This document shows, piece after piece, positions 18,026-26,040 of a stretch of 64,000 nt of DNA (within the stretch, counting starts at the first letter, position 1; each line of letters starts with the position of its first letter). The position numbers and the translations under genes are program-made. This stretch comes from JADKIH01 sp031385005 (GTDB taxonomy: Bacteria; Bacteroidota; Bacteroidia; AKYH767-A; 2013-40CM-41-45), in the NCBI GenBank assembly GCA_031385005.1, contig JANNBB010000013.1:1-64000 (forward strand), in the 5' to 3' direction. The notes under the pieces were generated by a model. That model did not search any database. It was not told the origin of the DNA and was given only the letters and a program-made list of their open reading frames with translations.

Positions 18026-20152
18026 CTAATGAGCCTCGGTTTTTTTATACTCTTCTGCCAGCTTTCGTTGAATATCTGTAGGTACGGCAGCATATTCGGA
18101 AAAACGTCCGGAATAACTACCTCGGCCTTGTGTAATAGATCGAAGCGAAGTAGAGTATTTATCAAGTTCCGACAAAGGCGTTTTTGCTTTAATTACCTGA
18201 TATTTTCCATTGGAATCCATTCCAAGAATTATTGAACGTCTGGTTTGCAGATCAGTAACCACATCACCCATAAGTTCTTCAGGAACACGGATTTCAACTT
18301 CATATATAGGTTCAAGAATTTTAGGATCAGCTTGATGAAAGGCTTCTTTAAATGCCATCATCCCTGCTATTTTAAATGATATATCATTGGAATCGACCGG
18401 ATGCATTTTTCCATCATAAACAATTACTCTTACATCCCTGACATAGCTTCCCGTAAGCGGACCTTCATGCATTTTTTCCATGATGCCTTTTTGTATGGAA
18501 GGAATAAAACGCTGATCGATTACCCCACCAACAATACAATTATAGAATACCAGTTTTCCACCCCATGGTAAATCGAGGATTTCTTTTTCACGAATGCTAT
18601 GCCCGTCTGGTTCTGCCATGCCTTCATAAAATGGTTCGATCTTTAAATAGACTTCACCAAATTGTCCTGCCCCTCCGCTTTGTTTTTTATGTCTGTACGA
18701 TGCGAGGGATGTTTTTTGAATGGTTTCGCGATAAGGAATTCTTGGTTTTTCAAATTCAACAGCGAGGTGATATATTTTTTCCAAGCGCCATTTCATGACG
18801 TTGAGGTGTAACTCGCCTTGTCCGGATAAAATAATTTGTTTGAGCTCGCGCGAGTATTCAATGTTTAATGTTGGGTCTTCCTGATGAATTTCGCTTAATA
18901 CGGATCCAAGTTTTTCATCATCTGTTTTATTTTTTGCAATGATGGCAGTTCGGATTCTTGCTTCGGGAAAATGAATGGGTTCGATGACGAGCGATTTTCC
19001 GGCTACACACAAAGTCTGATTGGTGAAAGTGTCTTTCAGTTTCAAAGTTGTTCCTATATCTCCGGCGGTGAGTTTGCTAACAGGGTTTCTGTTTTTTCCA
19101 TCCATGATAAACAGTTGGTTTATTCTTTCTGTGTGTCCGGTAACAGGGTTAACCAGATCGTCGCCTGCATTTATTTCCCCTGACATGACTTTAAAGAAAG
19201 AAAGTTTTCCCAGATGAGGTTCGATGAGTGTTTTAAAAACAAAAAGTGTGGTTGGACCTTTTGCGTCGATAGGCAGAGAGCTTCCATCTTCCAGTTCTTC
19301 CGGAAGCAATTCTGTTGCTGAAGGAACGACATTGTCGATAAAGCTCATCAGTCGTCCGCTTCCCATATTTTTTTTCGCTGACAGGCAGAAGACAGGAAAG
19401 ACATCGTGTAAAAGCATTCCGATTTTCAAGCCGCTTCGTAATTCATTTTCATCGAGGGATCCTTTTTCAAAAAACAATTCCATGAGCTTCTCGTCGTTTG
19501 CAGCAGCTTTCTCAACAAGTTCGTTGTGAAGTTTGTCGGCCTTCTCTTTTTCCTCAGGAGGAATCGAAAGTTTTTGCGGCTTTCCACCTTGCGGAGGAAA
19601 TTTATACAGGACCATATTGAGAAGATCAATGATGGAGTCGAAGCCTTCTCCCTGTTGAACAGGATATTGCATGACGGTGATGGCTTTGCCAAATCGGTGT
19701 TTTGCCGATTCTACTGTTGCATCAAAATCTGATTTATGATGATCGATGTGATTGACAGCAAATAAAATGGGCTTCTTAAACTGTTCGACATAATTCCAGA
19801 TTAATTCTGTTCCAACTTCAACGCCATTTTCTGAATTGAGTAACATGACGGCTGTGTCGGCAACGCGAAGAGAAGATATAACTTCACCGATAAAATCATC
19901 GAGGCCCGGAGTATCGATGATGTTGATTTTGTAATCCTTCCATTCCGTATGCATGGAGGTGGCATAAACAGAACTTCCTCGTTCATGTTCGATGTCGTGA
20001 AAATCAGAGACCGTGTTTTTTTCCTCGACTGTTCCACGTCTGTTAATTAATCCGGCTTCAAAAAGCATGGCTTCCGCCAGTGTGGTCTTTCCGGATTTCG
20101 GTGCGCCGGTAAAGACGATGTTTTTTATGTGTTTATCATCAAAGACTTTCAT
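18026..20152 (-). CDS. EF-G-like translational GTPase lacking the catalytic His
   Basis: The frame extends to 20242, but the ATG at 20152 gives a 708-residue protein with a normal EF-G N-terminus, so it is preferred. The P-loop GAPKSGKT is at residues 16-23, switch II at 80-87 and the G4 motif at 134-137. The C-terminal half has EF-G domain II, III-V features (RIPYRETIQ, KKQSGGAGQFGEV, GMDSNGKYQVIKAKTPLSELDKYSTSLRSITQGRGSYS). Deviations from canonical EF-G are plain: switch II reads DTPGLDDF, with Leu84 where DTPGH has the catalytic His; G4 is NHID rather than NKxD; and the switch I 'GIT' is missing (ERGSSVYAT). These mark it as an EF-G-like paralog, similar to the FusA2-type group, and probably not the main elongation factor. 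Its exact role is unknown. Confidence 0.85.
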   Translation of the reverse strand: MKVFDDKHIKNIVFTGAPKSGKTTLAEAMLFEAGLINRRGTVEEKNTVSDFHDIEHERGSSVYATSMHTEWKDYKINIIDTPGLDDFIGEVISSLRVADTAVMLLNSENGVEVGTELIWNYVEQFKKPILFAVNHIDHHKSDFDATVESAKHRFGKAITVMQYPVQQGEGFDSIIDLLNMVLYKFPPQGGKPQKLSIPPEEKEKADKLHNELVEKAAANDEKLMELFFEKGSLDENELRSGLKIGMLLHDVFPVFCLSAKKNMGSGRLMSFIDNVVPSATELLPEELEDGSSLPIDAKGPTTLFVFKTLIEPHLGKLSFFKVMSGEINAGDDLVNPVTGHTERINQLFIMDGKNRNPVSKLTAGDIGTTLKLKDTFTNQTLCVAGKSLVIEPIHFPEARIRTAIIAKNKTDDEKLGSVLSEIHQEDPTLNIEYSRELKQIILSGQGELHLNVMKWRLEKIYHLAVEFEKPRIPYRETIQKTSLASYRHKKQSGGAGQFGEVYLKIEPFYEGMAEPDGHSIREKEILDLPWGGKLVFYNCIVGGVIDQRFIPSIQKGIMEKMHEGPLTGSYVRDVRVIVYDGKMHPVDSNDISFKIAGMMAFKEAFHQADPKILEPIYEVEIRVPEELMGDVVTDLQTRRSIILGMDSNGKYQVIKAKTPLSELDKYSTSLRSITQGRGSYSGRFSEYAAVPTDIQRKLAEEYKKTEAH

Positions 20153-20366
20153 AGAATTTATTTTAGGTTTAGTGGCTGAAAAACTGAAGGGGTAATAAAT
20201 AAAAAAGTCAGATGAAAATATGCTTTCATCTACGTCCTGCAAACCAATGTTTCAGGGGAAAGGCATAGAGCGAAATTGTAGATTAAAATAAAAGGTTTTT
20301 TAAATCAAATGCAAGTATTTTTCCATAATTATTTTTGTAATGCCGAATGAAAATGGAACCGTAAGG

Positions 20367-20397
20367 TTGAATTCTTCCCGCATTACCATTATCTTTG
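20367..20397 (+). promoter_or_regulatory. Bacteroidota sigma-ABfr-type promoter TTG-N20-TATCTTTG
   Basis: TTG (20367-20369) and TATCTTTG (20390-20397) are separated by 20 bases, an exact match to TAnnTTTG with normal spacing. The -7 box ends 22 bases before the ATG at 20420. Confidence 0.7.
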
Positions 20398-20419
20398 AAA
20401 CAATTGAACTTTCGGTTTT

Positions 20420-20599
20420 ATGGCTAAAAAACAAAAAAAAGCATCTTCTTTAAATGCAGCGAAAAGACTTCAACGCAAATTGGCCATGCAGCAGGGCTAC
20501 TACGATGGCAGGTTCAAAGAAAAAGTTATCAAGGATAAAAAGAAGGAAGAAAGCAGGCGAAAGGCCAGAAAGAAAATCAGTCGGAGTGAATTTGAATAG
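20420..20599 (+). CDS. Small Lys/Arg-rich protein (59 residues), function unknown
   Basis: This short frame starts with ATG at 20420, 22 bases after a well-matched promoter, and ends at TAG 20597-20599. The product is extremely basic, with 15 Lys and 7 Arg among 59 residues; it starts MAKKQKKASSLNAAKRLQRK and has a central 'QQGYYDGRFKEKVIKDKKK' segment. It has no signal peptide or membrane segment. Such composition suits a nucleic-acid or ribosome-binding protein, but I recognise no family. It is followed by a DUF1905/YdeI gene (103 bases) and a SET-domain methyltransferase gene, all on the same strand. The promoter, start and composition make it a credible gene despite its length. Confidence 0.6.
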   Translation: MAKKQKKASSLNAAKRLQRKLAMQQGYYDGRFKEKVIKDKKKEESRRKARKKISRSEFE

Positions 20600-20702
20600 G
20601 TACATTGACGGTAGTCCTGTTGTAAGCCATTTATTATTTTTATTGACGGCCTATGTTTTTTATTGAACCGTTAATCGAGCCGGGATTTTTCAAAATGTTT
20701 TT

Positions 20703-21227
20703 ATGAGTATCAAAAAAAAGTCGACGAAGGAAGTTTCATATACGATTCGGATTCTGAAATTTTCCAAAATGGGAGAAAAGACCGGCTGGACCTACATTGA
20801 AGTTCCTGCCGACGTTGCAGAAAAACTTTTTCCCGGTAATAAGAAATCATTCAGGGTAAAAGGTTGTCTGGACGATTATAAAATTAAAGGTGTCGCTTTG
20901 TTGCCAATGGGTGGAGGAGACTTTATTATGCCATTGAATGCAGCTCTTCGTAAAGGCATTGGTAAACGGGAAGGAGCCATGCTCCGGGTCACTTTGCAAA
21001 GAGATATAGCGGAATTGGTTGTCGATCCTGATTTAATAGAATGTCTGAAAGAAGAACCGGAAGCATTCAACTATTTTTCATCCATGCCAAAGTCACATCA
21101 GAATTATTTTTCGAAATGGATAGAAGCTGCGAAGACACCAGAAACGAAAGCCAAAAGGATTGCGAGAACCATTCATGCTTTGTCCAATAAAATGAATTAC
21201 GCTGAGATGATCAGAGCGCATGTTTGA
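20703..21227 (+). CDS. DUF1905 / YdeI-OmpD-associated domain protein
   Basis: This is a 174-residue cytoplasmic protein. The N-terminal half (about 12-105) has the DUF1905 pattern: 'GWTYIEVPADVAEKLFPG', 'VKGCLDDYKIKGVALLPMGGGDFIMPLNAALRK', with the second element spanning about residues 50-84. The C-terminal half (about 120-174) carries the YdeI/OmpD-associated motif: acidic residues, then 'FSSMPKSHQNYFSKWIEAAK', 'TKAKRIARTIHAL'. This two-domain layout is common in Bacteroidota. The family has been linked to bacteriocin tolerance and stress but has no agreed biochemical role. No separate promoter is evident, so it may be read with the 59-residue gene upstream. Confidence 0.85.
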   Translation: MSIKKKSTKEVSYTIRILKFSKMGEKTGWTYIEVPADVAEKLFPGNKKSFRVKGCLDDYKIKGVALLPMGGGDFIMPLNAALRKGIGKREGAMLRVTLQRDIAELVVDPDLIECLKEEPEAFNYFSSMPKSHQNYFSKWIEAAKTPETKAKRIARTIHALSNKMNYAEMIRAHV

Positions 21228-21312
21228 TTAAACTAATAAAATTGTAAGGAGGGAATATTATTAGTGAAGTATTTATTATAGTTTCGCCAAACTTTCAATT
21301 TTAACCGGTACA

Positions 21313-21747
21313 ATGGCATCAAAAAAGCAAGATATTAATAGTAAGTTGTTTGATGATTTTCTTTTTCTGAAACGCTCACGCTTGCCGAAAGCAGGAATCG
21401 GGCTGTTTACACGAATTGATATTCCAAAAGGAAATCTAATCGTAGAATATAAGGGACGCATAGTGCTGTGGCAAAAAGTCAAACATACAGATGGCTATAA
21501 TCCTTATTTATTTCGTTTGAACAGAGAATACGCTATCGATGGTCGTCCGTTTAAAAAATCTTTCGGAAGATATGCCAACGATGCGAGAGGTTTCAACCGA
21601 ATTATCGGCATGAGGAATAATGCAGAATACGTTGTAAAAAAAAATCAATGTTTTATTTCCGCTATTCGTAAAATAAATAAAGGAGAGGAAATACTGGTAC
21701 CTTATGGCAAAGCCTATTGGGACTTAATGAAGAAGATTTTTGGTTGA
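21313..21747 (+). CDS. SET-domain protein-lysine methyltransferase
   Basis: The 144-residue protein is essentially one SET domain (residues about 15-140). Visible elements are 'GIGLFTRIDIPKGNLIVEYKG' at the start of the fold (about 32-52), 'YAIDGR', 'RYANDARG' and 'RNNAEYV' (the pseudoknot region where eukaryotic SET domains have RxxNHS), and 'INKGEEILVPYGKAYW' at the C-terminus. SET enzymes transfer methyl from S-adenosylmethionine to protein lysines. The substrate cannot be told from sequence. A 59-residue Lys-rich protein is encoded 0.7 kb upstream on the same strand. Upstream of the start, TAGTTTCG is only a near-match to the -7 consensus. Confidence 0.85.
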   Translation: MASKKQDINSKLFDDFLFLKRSRLPKAGIGLFTRIDIPKGNLIVEYKGRIVLWQKVKHTDGYNPYLFRLNREYAIDGRPFKKSFGRYANDARGFNRIIGMRNNAEYVVKKNQCFISAIRKINKGEEILVPYGKAYWDLMKKIFG

Positions 21748-22012
21748 TTTCACTTTGCAACTTTTTAATAACGTGCAAACGCAGAGGACAAGAAGCACAG
21801 CGGTCGTAAAATACTTTTATTCCTTTTAAAAATTCCAATTAGGAGTAATACTCCATATTCAATTGTGGTTATTACTGAAATTCTTATGTAGCTTACATAC
21901 AAAAACGCAGATTGATTTTTTATTGTTACCGGAAATTTGTATATTTAGGTATTGTAATTTGTTCTCTTTACGGAAATCGATTTTTTATGTTGAACCTATA
22001 AATTAAAAAACC

Positions 22013-22315
22013 ATGATCATTGTAAGAAATGTCTTCCGATTAAAATTCGGAAAAGCAAAGGAAGTCAAAGCAATTATGCAAGACAGCAAAAAAATTATGA
22101 ATGAGAGTCAATTAAAAAACTCCAGAGTCTTATTTGATGTTGTCGGACCATCCTATACGATGGTACTAGAAAATTCTTATGCAAATCTATCTGATTTTGA
22201 AAAGGAGATGGCAGCTATGTTTAGCAAACCTGAATGGGGTGCATGGTACCAGCGTTTAACACCGCTGGTAGAAAACTCCTATCGGGAAATATTTTCTGTA
22301 ATGGATTATGCATAA
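22013..22315 (+). CDS. Small conserved protein, possible dimeric alpha-beta barrel fold
   Basis: This 100-residue cytoplasmic protein starts 'MIIVRNVFRLKFGKAKEV' and has an alternating strand-helix-strand pattern, with 'WGAWYQRLTPLVENSYREIF' at the end. The pattern resembles NIPSNAP or ferredoxin-like dimeric barrel proteins, which bind small molecules or haem-like ligands, but no specific ligand residues are recognisable. The gene is monocistronic: 265 bases without a gene lie upstream, and a strong hairpin terminator lies downstream. Fold suggestion is inference from secondary-structure pattern only. Confidence 0.65.
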   Translation: MIIVRNVFRLKFGKAKEVKAIMQDSKKIMNESQLKNSRVLFDVVGPSYTMVLENSYANLSDFEKEMAAMFSKPEWGAWYQRLTPLVENSYREIFSVMDYA

Positions 22316-22322
22316 ATAAAAA

Positions 22323-22357
22323 CCGGGTAAAAGAAATTAAATAATTCTTTTACCCGG
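22323..22357. terminator. Bidirectional hairpin terminator between convergent genes
   Basis: A perfect 13-bp stem, CCGGGTAAAAGAA (22323-22335) and TTCTTTTACCCGG (22345-22357), has a nine-base loop. It sits between the stop of the 100-residue gene (+) and the stop of the DUF1761 gene (-), and could serve both. Confidence 0.75.
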
Positions 22358-22383
22358 AAATTTATTTTACCTGCGTTCACAGA

Positions 22384-22884
22384 TTATGCAAAGGCGCAAA
22401 TTATTCCGCCCATAAGAGCAAAACAAACTGTCCAAAATCCGGCATGGATAAAAATGTATTTAAACGATTTTCGCTCGAACAAAGCATTCACACCCAATAG
22501 CGGGAAGCCAAAGAATATTCCAAAAAGCACTCCATGAAATAAACCATGTTTGAATGTGCGAAAATTGTTTCCGTATTTATCCATGAAATCTTTAAAGTAG
22601 ATACTGATCTCTGAAGTTGAGTCTTTTAATCCTGCTTCGTTAGCAAAAATGGAATACACGTGATATTGGTGAATGACGACGAATTGCATGGTCATTGCAA
22701 TTAAAAAACTAAATATAAAAGTTAGACCGAACACTTTTGCCATATTGGCTTTTTTCAATTCTTCTTCAGTTAATCCTGTTTCTTTCATCCAGGCAGCGCC
22801 AAATACTTTTGTGTTATACCAAATTGCACCGATTAAAAGCGGAACAATTGATGCAAGTAATAAAATGGGCCAGTTTATGCTCAT
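22384..22884 (-). CDS. DUF1761 integral membrane protein
   Basis: This 166-residue protein has four predicted transmembrane segments (about 5-22, 50-72, 112-130 and 143-163). The N-terminus 'PLLIGAIWYNTKVFGAAWMKE' and the conserved 'FKHGLFHGVLFGIFFGFPLLGVNALFERK' (about 110-138) are characteristic of DUF1761 proteins of Bacteroidota. Its function is unknown. It is transcribed alone, convergent with the preceding gene and sharing its terminator. Confidence 0.8.
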   Translation of the reverse strand: MSINWPILLLASIVPLLIGAIWYNTKVFGAAWMKETGLTEEELKKANMAKVFGLTFIFSFLIAMTMQFVVIHQYHVYSIFANEAGLKDSTSEISIYFKDFMDKYGNNFRTFKHGLFHGVLFGIFFGFPLLGVNALFERKSFKYIFIHAGFWTVCFALMGGIICAFA

Positions 22885-23176
22885 GGTTTTTGGTTTTTTT
22901 GGTTTATCAATTTTAAGAATAAAGGTCTGAAAAGTTCTACTGATGTATTTTATTTATGAACAGTAATGAGTATAAAACAAATATTTTAAATAGAATTTCG
23001 CCGGTCAATATTGAAGAAGGTTGTTTTTCTGACTAAAGTATTTTGTTCAGAATTATCTCTATTTTCAAAAGTTTGTATTTTTAAAAATTTAATGTATTTT
23101 TATAAAATACCCGGTTTATACTTCATTATTATAAAGCAGGTTTATTCTTAACACATCACACATAAATAAAAAAATC

Positions 23177-24532
23177 ATGAAAAGAACACTACTAATTCTA
23201 TCACTCTTATTTATTATTCATCAACATTCAAAAGCACAGGTTGAAAACGCACTTGATTTTGATGGAGTGGACGACAACGTTATCGTACCTTCCGCTTCTT
23301 CATTAATTGCCGGTGCCGGTCAAATAAGTATTTCATGTTGGGTTTATCCCACCAATCAATCTCCTACTTTCCCTGACTATGACGGATTCTGTGGCTTTAG
23401 AAATGATGTAAATGCTGATTTTTACCTCGTACAAATTTCCACTTCCGGAGTAGAGGCAAGATTTCGCAACAGTAGCGGCGTGGCTTTCGAGGTTATCGAT
23501 AGCGGATTACAACTGAATGTCTGGCAACATTATGTTTTAACCTATGATGGAAGTGAGTTAACTTTATACAGAAACGCAGCTTTAATTCAATCCATACCCG
23601 CTTCCGGATCAATCAGCAATACTACAGACGATTTTTATATCGGAAATCTAATTTACTCCTTAACAAATTATTACCTGCAAGGTAAGATTGATGAAGTAAG
23701 TTTGTGGAATAAATCGCTTAACGCTAACGAGGTTTCTTGCATCTATAAAAGTTACCCCGACTCCAATGCCGTTGGTTTGCAATTGTATTTTAAATTTAAT
23801 GATGGAATTACAGGCGGGAATAACCAAGGGTTAAGTACAGCTTTACCTTCCACGGGAGGATACCCTGCATACCTGAATAATTTCGGATTACTTGGAGGTT
23901 TATCCAATTGGGTGGCAGGACTACAAAACTTCACGCCCACAACTGCGAGTATTTGTCCGGGCCAGACTGTAACATTTGGTACACAAACTTTAACGACAGC
24001 CGGAATTTATTATGAAGCGTTTAACGGTTCTTCAGGATGTGATTCAGTAGTTCGTATGGATCTCTCAGCCGCTGTTAATACCGACATAAGTTTGTCCGGA
24101 GCTACGCTCACTGCAGCACAAGCAGGAGGAAGTTATCAGTGGATTGATTGCGATAATGGTTTTGTTGTTGTTGCAGGCGCTACTTCCCAATCATTCTCTC
24201 CGACAGTAAATGGTAATTATGCCGTTATCGTAACCTATAACAGTTGTACCGATACTTCATTTTGCTATGATGTACTTGGAGTGGGTGTTCATTCTTTCGC
24301 TTCCAATGGAAATATCCGGATATTTCCGAATCCTTCAAAAGATCAAATCAAATTAACTAACATCAATCAAGCTGCTATTGTTGAAATCCACGATATTCAA
24401 GGCAAGCTACTTCTGAATGCTACAGTTGAACAGGAAAGCGAATTGGATATTTCAAGTCTTGCTAAAGGATATTACATTGTAAACATTTCTGTTTCCGGAA
24501 ATATTTTTAAGACTACATTCATTAAAGAATAA
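23177..24532 (+). CDS. LamG-domain protein with T9SS type A sorting domain
   Basis: The 451-residue product begins with a signal peptide (SKA|Q). Residues about 22-225 form a LamG/concanavalin-like jelly-roll: 'ALDFDGVDDNVIVP' opens it, followed by 'ISISCWVYPT', 'WQHYVLTYDGSELTLYRN' and 'IDEVSLWNKSLNANEVS'. Such domains bind carbohydrate or protein. An Ig-like linker (about 260-360; 'SICPGQTVTFGTQTLTTAG', 'GCDSVVRMDL') and a T9SS sorting domain (RIFPNPSKDQIKLTN ... LAKGYYIVNISVSG ... TFIKE) complete it. The product is expected to be a secreted or surface-attached binding protein. A strong terminator follows the stop. Confidence 0.9.
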   Translation: MKRTLLILSLLFIIHQHSKAQVENALDFDGVDDNVIVPSASSLIAGAGQISISCWVYPTNQSPTFPDYDGFCGFRNDVNADFYLVQISTSGVEARFRNSSGVAFEVIDSGLQLNVWQHYVLTYDGSELTLYRNAALIQSIPASGSISNTTDDFYIGNLIYSLTNYYLQGKIDEVSLWNKSLNANEVSCIYKSYPDSNAVGLQLYFKFNDGITGGNNQGLSTALPSTGGYPAYLNNFGLLGGLSNWVAGLQNFTPTTASICPGQTVTFGTQTLTTAGIYYEAFNGSSGCDSVVRMDLSAAVNTDISLSGATLTAAQAGGSYQWIDCDNGFVVVAGATSQSFSPTVNGNYAVIVTYNSCTDTSFCYDVLGVGVHSFASNGNIRIFPNPSKDQIKLTNINQAAIVEIHDIQGKLLLNATVEQESELDISSLAKGYYIVNISVSGNIFKTTFIKE

Positions 24533-24564
24533 TTTCAGAAATTATTCTGAAAAATTCAAACGTC

Positions 24565-24605
24565 AATGCAAGTAAAACAAATGGGTTTTACTTGCATTTT
24601 TTTTT
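24565..24605 (+). terminator. Rho-independent terminator after the LamG gene
   Basis: A perfect 14-bp stem, AATGCAAGTAAAAC (24565-24578) and GTTTTACTTGCATT (24585-24598), has a six-base loop and runs into nine T residues (24597-24605). Confidence 0.85.
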
Positions 24606-24627
24606 GTAATTATATTTATTGCGGATT

Positions 24628-25395
24628 TTAAAAATGATATCCAATGCCTGCTGTAAGGACACGGGGTGCGAAGTCGAGGACACCGGAAGAAAAGGAGGAT
24701 GTATCTTCTGTTTCAACAGTCACGAGATGACTTTTATTAATCACAAACATCAATGCACCGTTTATTCCCAATACAAAACCGGATTCTCCCAGGCGCCAAT
24801 TCCATCCCAATGTTACACCAAGGGCTTGACTATATTCTCCATGAATACTTTTTATGCCTAAACTGTCTTTTGCATAAGGAGTAAGTGTAGTTTTTTCAGT
24901 GCGGATTATCATTCCTGTAATTCCAATGCAAGCTTCTTTATTGCTATGATAGGGCAACTCAAACATCGTATAAGGATCTGATCCATTAAAAGCAATAACC
25001 AGATTTGCACGGGCAATTTCCAGTTGTGTTAATCCGACACGATGAATCCCATCGGCGCCTGTTGATTTAAATTCCGGACGCGCATACAAACCGGAAACTT
25101 GCAGGTTTAATGCGGCACCCCGAAAACGGATTAGGTCGGCAGAAAGTTCTACTTCACCGATGGCAGCATAATCGGTGTTAACGGTAATCGGCAATGCGTC
25201 TTCAAGTTTACTTTTTAATTGTGCGGCCTGATCGTTGTTGTTTGAAAGCCCGCCACCACGAAAAGTTAGTTTAAACGGATTTCTTTCCGGAAGAGAAACC
25301 TGTGCACTTATATTCACTGTACTCAATATAAAAAGGACAAAAACAAGGGAAACAAAATGGGATTTTCTTATTGGTCCGGTTATAAATGAATACAT
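24628..25395 (-). CDS. Probable outer-membrane beta-barrel protein
   Basis: The 255-residue product has a signal peptide preceded by a somewhat long basic N-terminus and ending ISA|Q. The rest alternates short amphipathic strands ('KLTFRGGGL', 'LNLQVSGLYARPEFKS', 'GVTLGWNWRLGESGFVLGINGALMFVI' at about 197-223) with turns, and ends in 'AGIGYHF'. A terminal aromatic residue is typical of proteins inserted into the outer membrane by BamA. No specific family is recognised. The gene stands alone, convergent with the LamG gene; its ATG is preceded by an AT-rich region without a clear consensus promoter. Confidence 0.7.
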   Translation of the reverse strand: MYSFITGPIRKSHFVSLVFVLFILSTVNISAQVSLPERNPFKLTFRGGGLSNNNDQAAQLKSKLEDALPITVNTDYAAIGEVELSADLIRFRGAALNLQVSGLYARPEFKSTGADGIHRVGLTQLEIARANLVIAFNGSDPYTMFELPYHSNKEACIGITGMIIRTEKTTLTPYAKDSLGIKSIHGEYSQALGVTLGWNWRLGESGFVLGINGALMFVINKSHLVTVETEDTSSFSSGVLDFAPRVLTAGIGYHF

Positions 25396-25525
25396 CTTTA
25401 TTTATTTTTTAATGGGTAGCGAATATAAATATTTACCTTGAATAGAATTTGGTTTTAGAATTAATTTCTAACAAAATTTCTGCTTGAATTCTAAAACTTA
25501 AATGTCACGAACAGGAAAGTAGTCT

Positions 25526-26038
25526 TTAGTATTCTTTTTGATAATGCTTTTTTAAACCCTCTAAAACGACAGCCACAGCAGGGCATATCATTGAATTTAA
25601 AAAGGTTATTGGCAACTTGGTTAAGACGTTTCTTTGCTGTGTATGGGGATATTCTTTGCAAGCTCCGGGTCTTGCCTCATAAACCGAGCAATAGTTGTCT
25701 GTTCGCAGAAAAGGGCAGGGTAGCGATTTAAAAACGAAGTCCCCGTCTTCATCAATTTTCAAAAAGGTAGTCGTAAACTCAGACGGCTTCATTCTTTTTG
25801 AAACTGCAAGACTATCGATGTCTTTTACTTTCAGCAACGGTCCGGTTGTCGCGCAGCAATTGCCACATTTCAAGCAGTCGATTTTTTCGAAAGCCAAATC
25901 ATGTAATGCATGCGTAACTGTGTCCAGGTCTTTGGGCTTTTGCTTTCTTAGTTTGCGAACAAACTCCTTATTTTCTTTTTGATTTTTTTCCGCTGACTGA
26001 AGAAGCTGCTGATATTCCGGTAAAAGCCCTTGTCTCAT
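25526..26038 (-). CDS. YkgJ-family cysteine-cluster protein
   Basis: The 170-residue product has 'CLKCGNCCATTGPLL' at about residues 56-70 and later 'PCPFLRTDNYCSVYEARPGACKEYP' (about 107-131). This Cys arrangement (CxxCxxCC, then further Cys residues) defines the YkgJ/Fe-S or zinc cluster family, UPF0153. The cluster probably binds a metal; the cellular role is not established. The first 50 residues are a charged helix. The gene begins two bases after the stop of the DEAD-box helicase, so the two are likely one operon, which suggests a link to RNA metabolism. Confidence 0.85.
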   Translation of the reverse strand: MRQGLLPEYQQLLQSAEKNQKENKEFVRKLRKQKPKDLDTVTHALHDLAFEKIDCLKCGNCCATTGPLLKVKDIDSLAVSKRMKPSEFTTTFLKIDEDGDFVFKSLPCPFLRTDNYCSVYEARPGACKEYPHTQQRNVLTKLPITFLNSMICPAVAVVLEGLKKHYQKEY

Positions 26039-26040
26039 GG

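Noticed and set aside
20153..20242. 30-residue N-terminal extension of the EF-G-like protein
   Set aside because: The extension does not match the family; ATG at 20152 gives the normal EF-G start.
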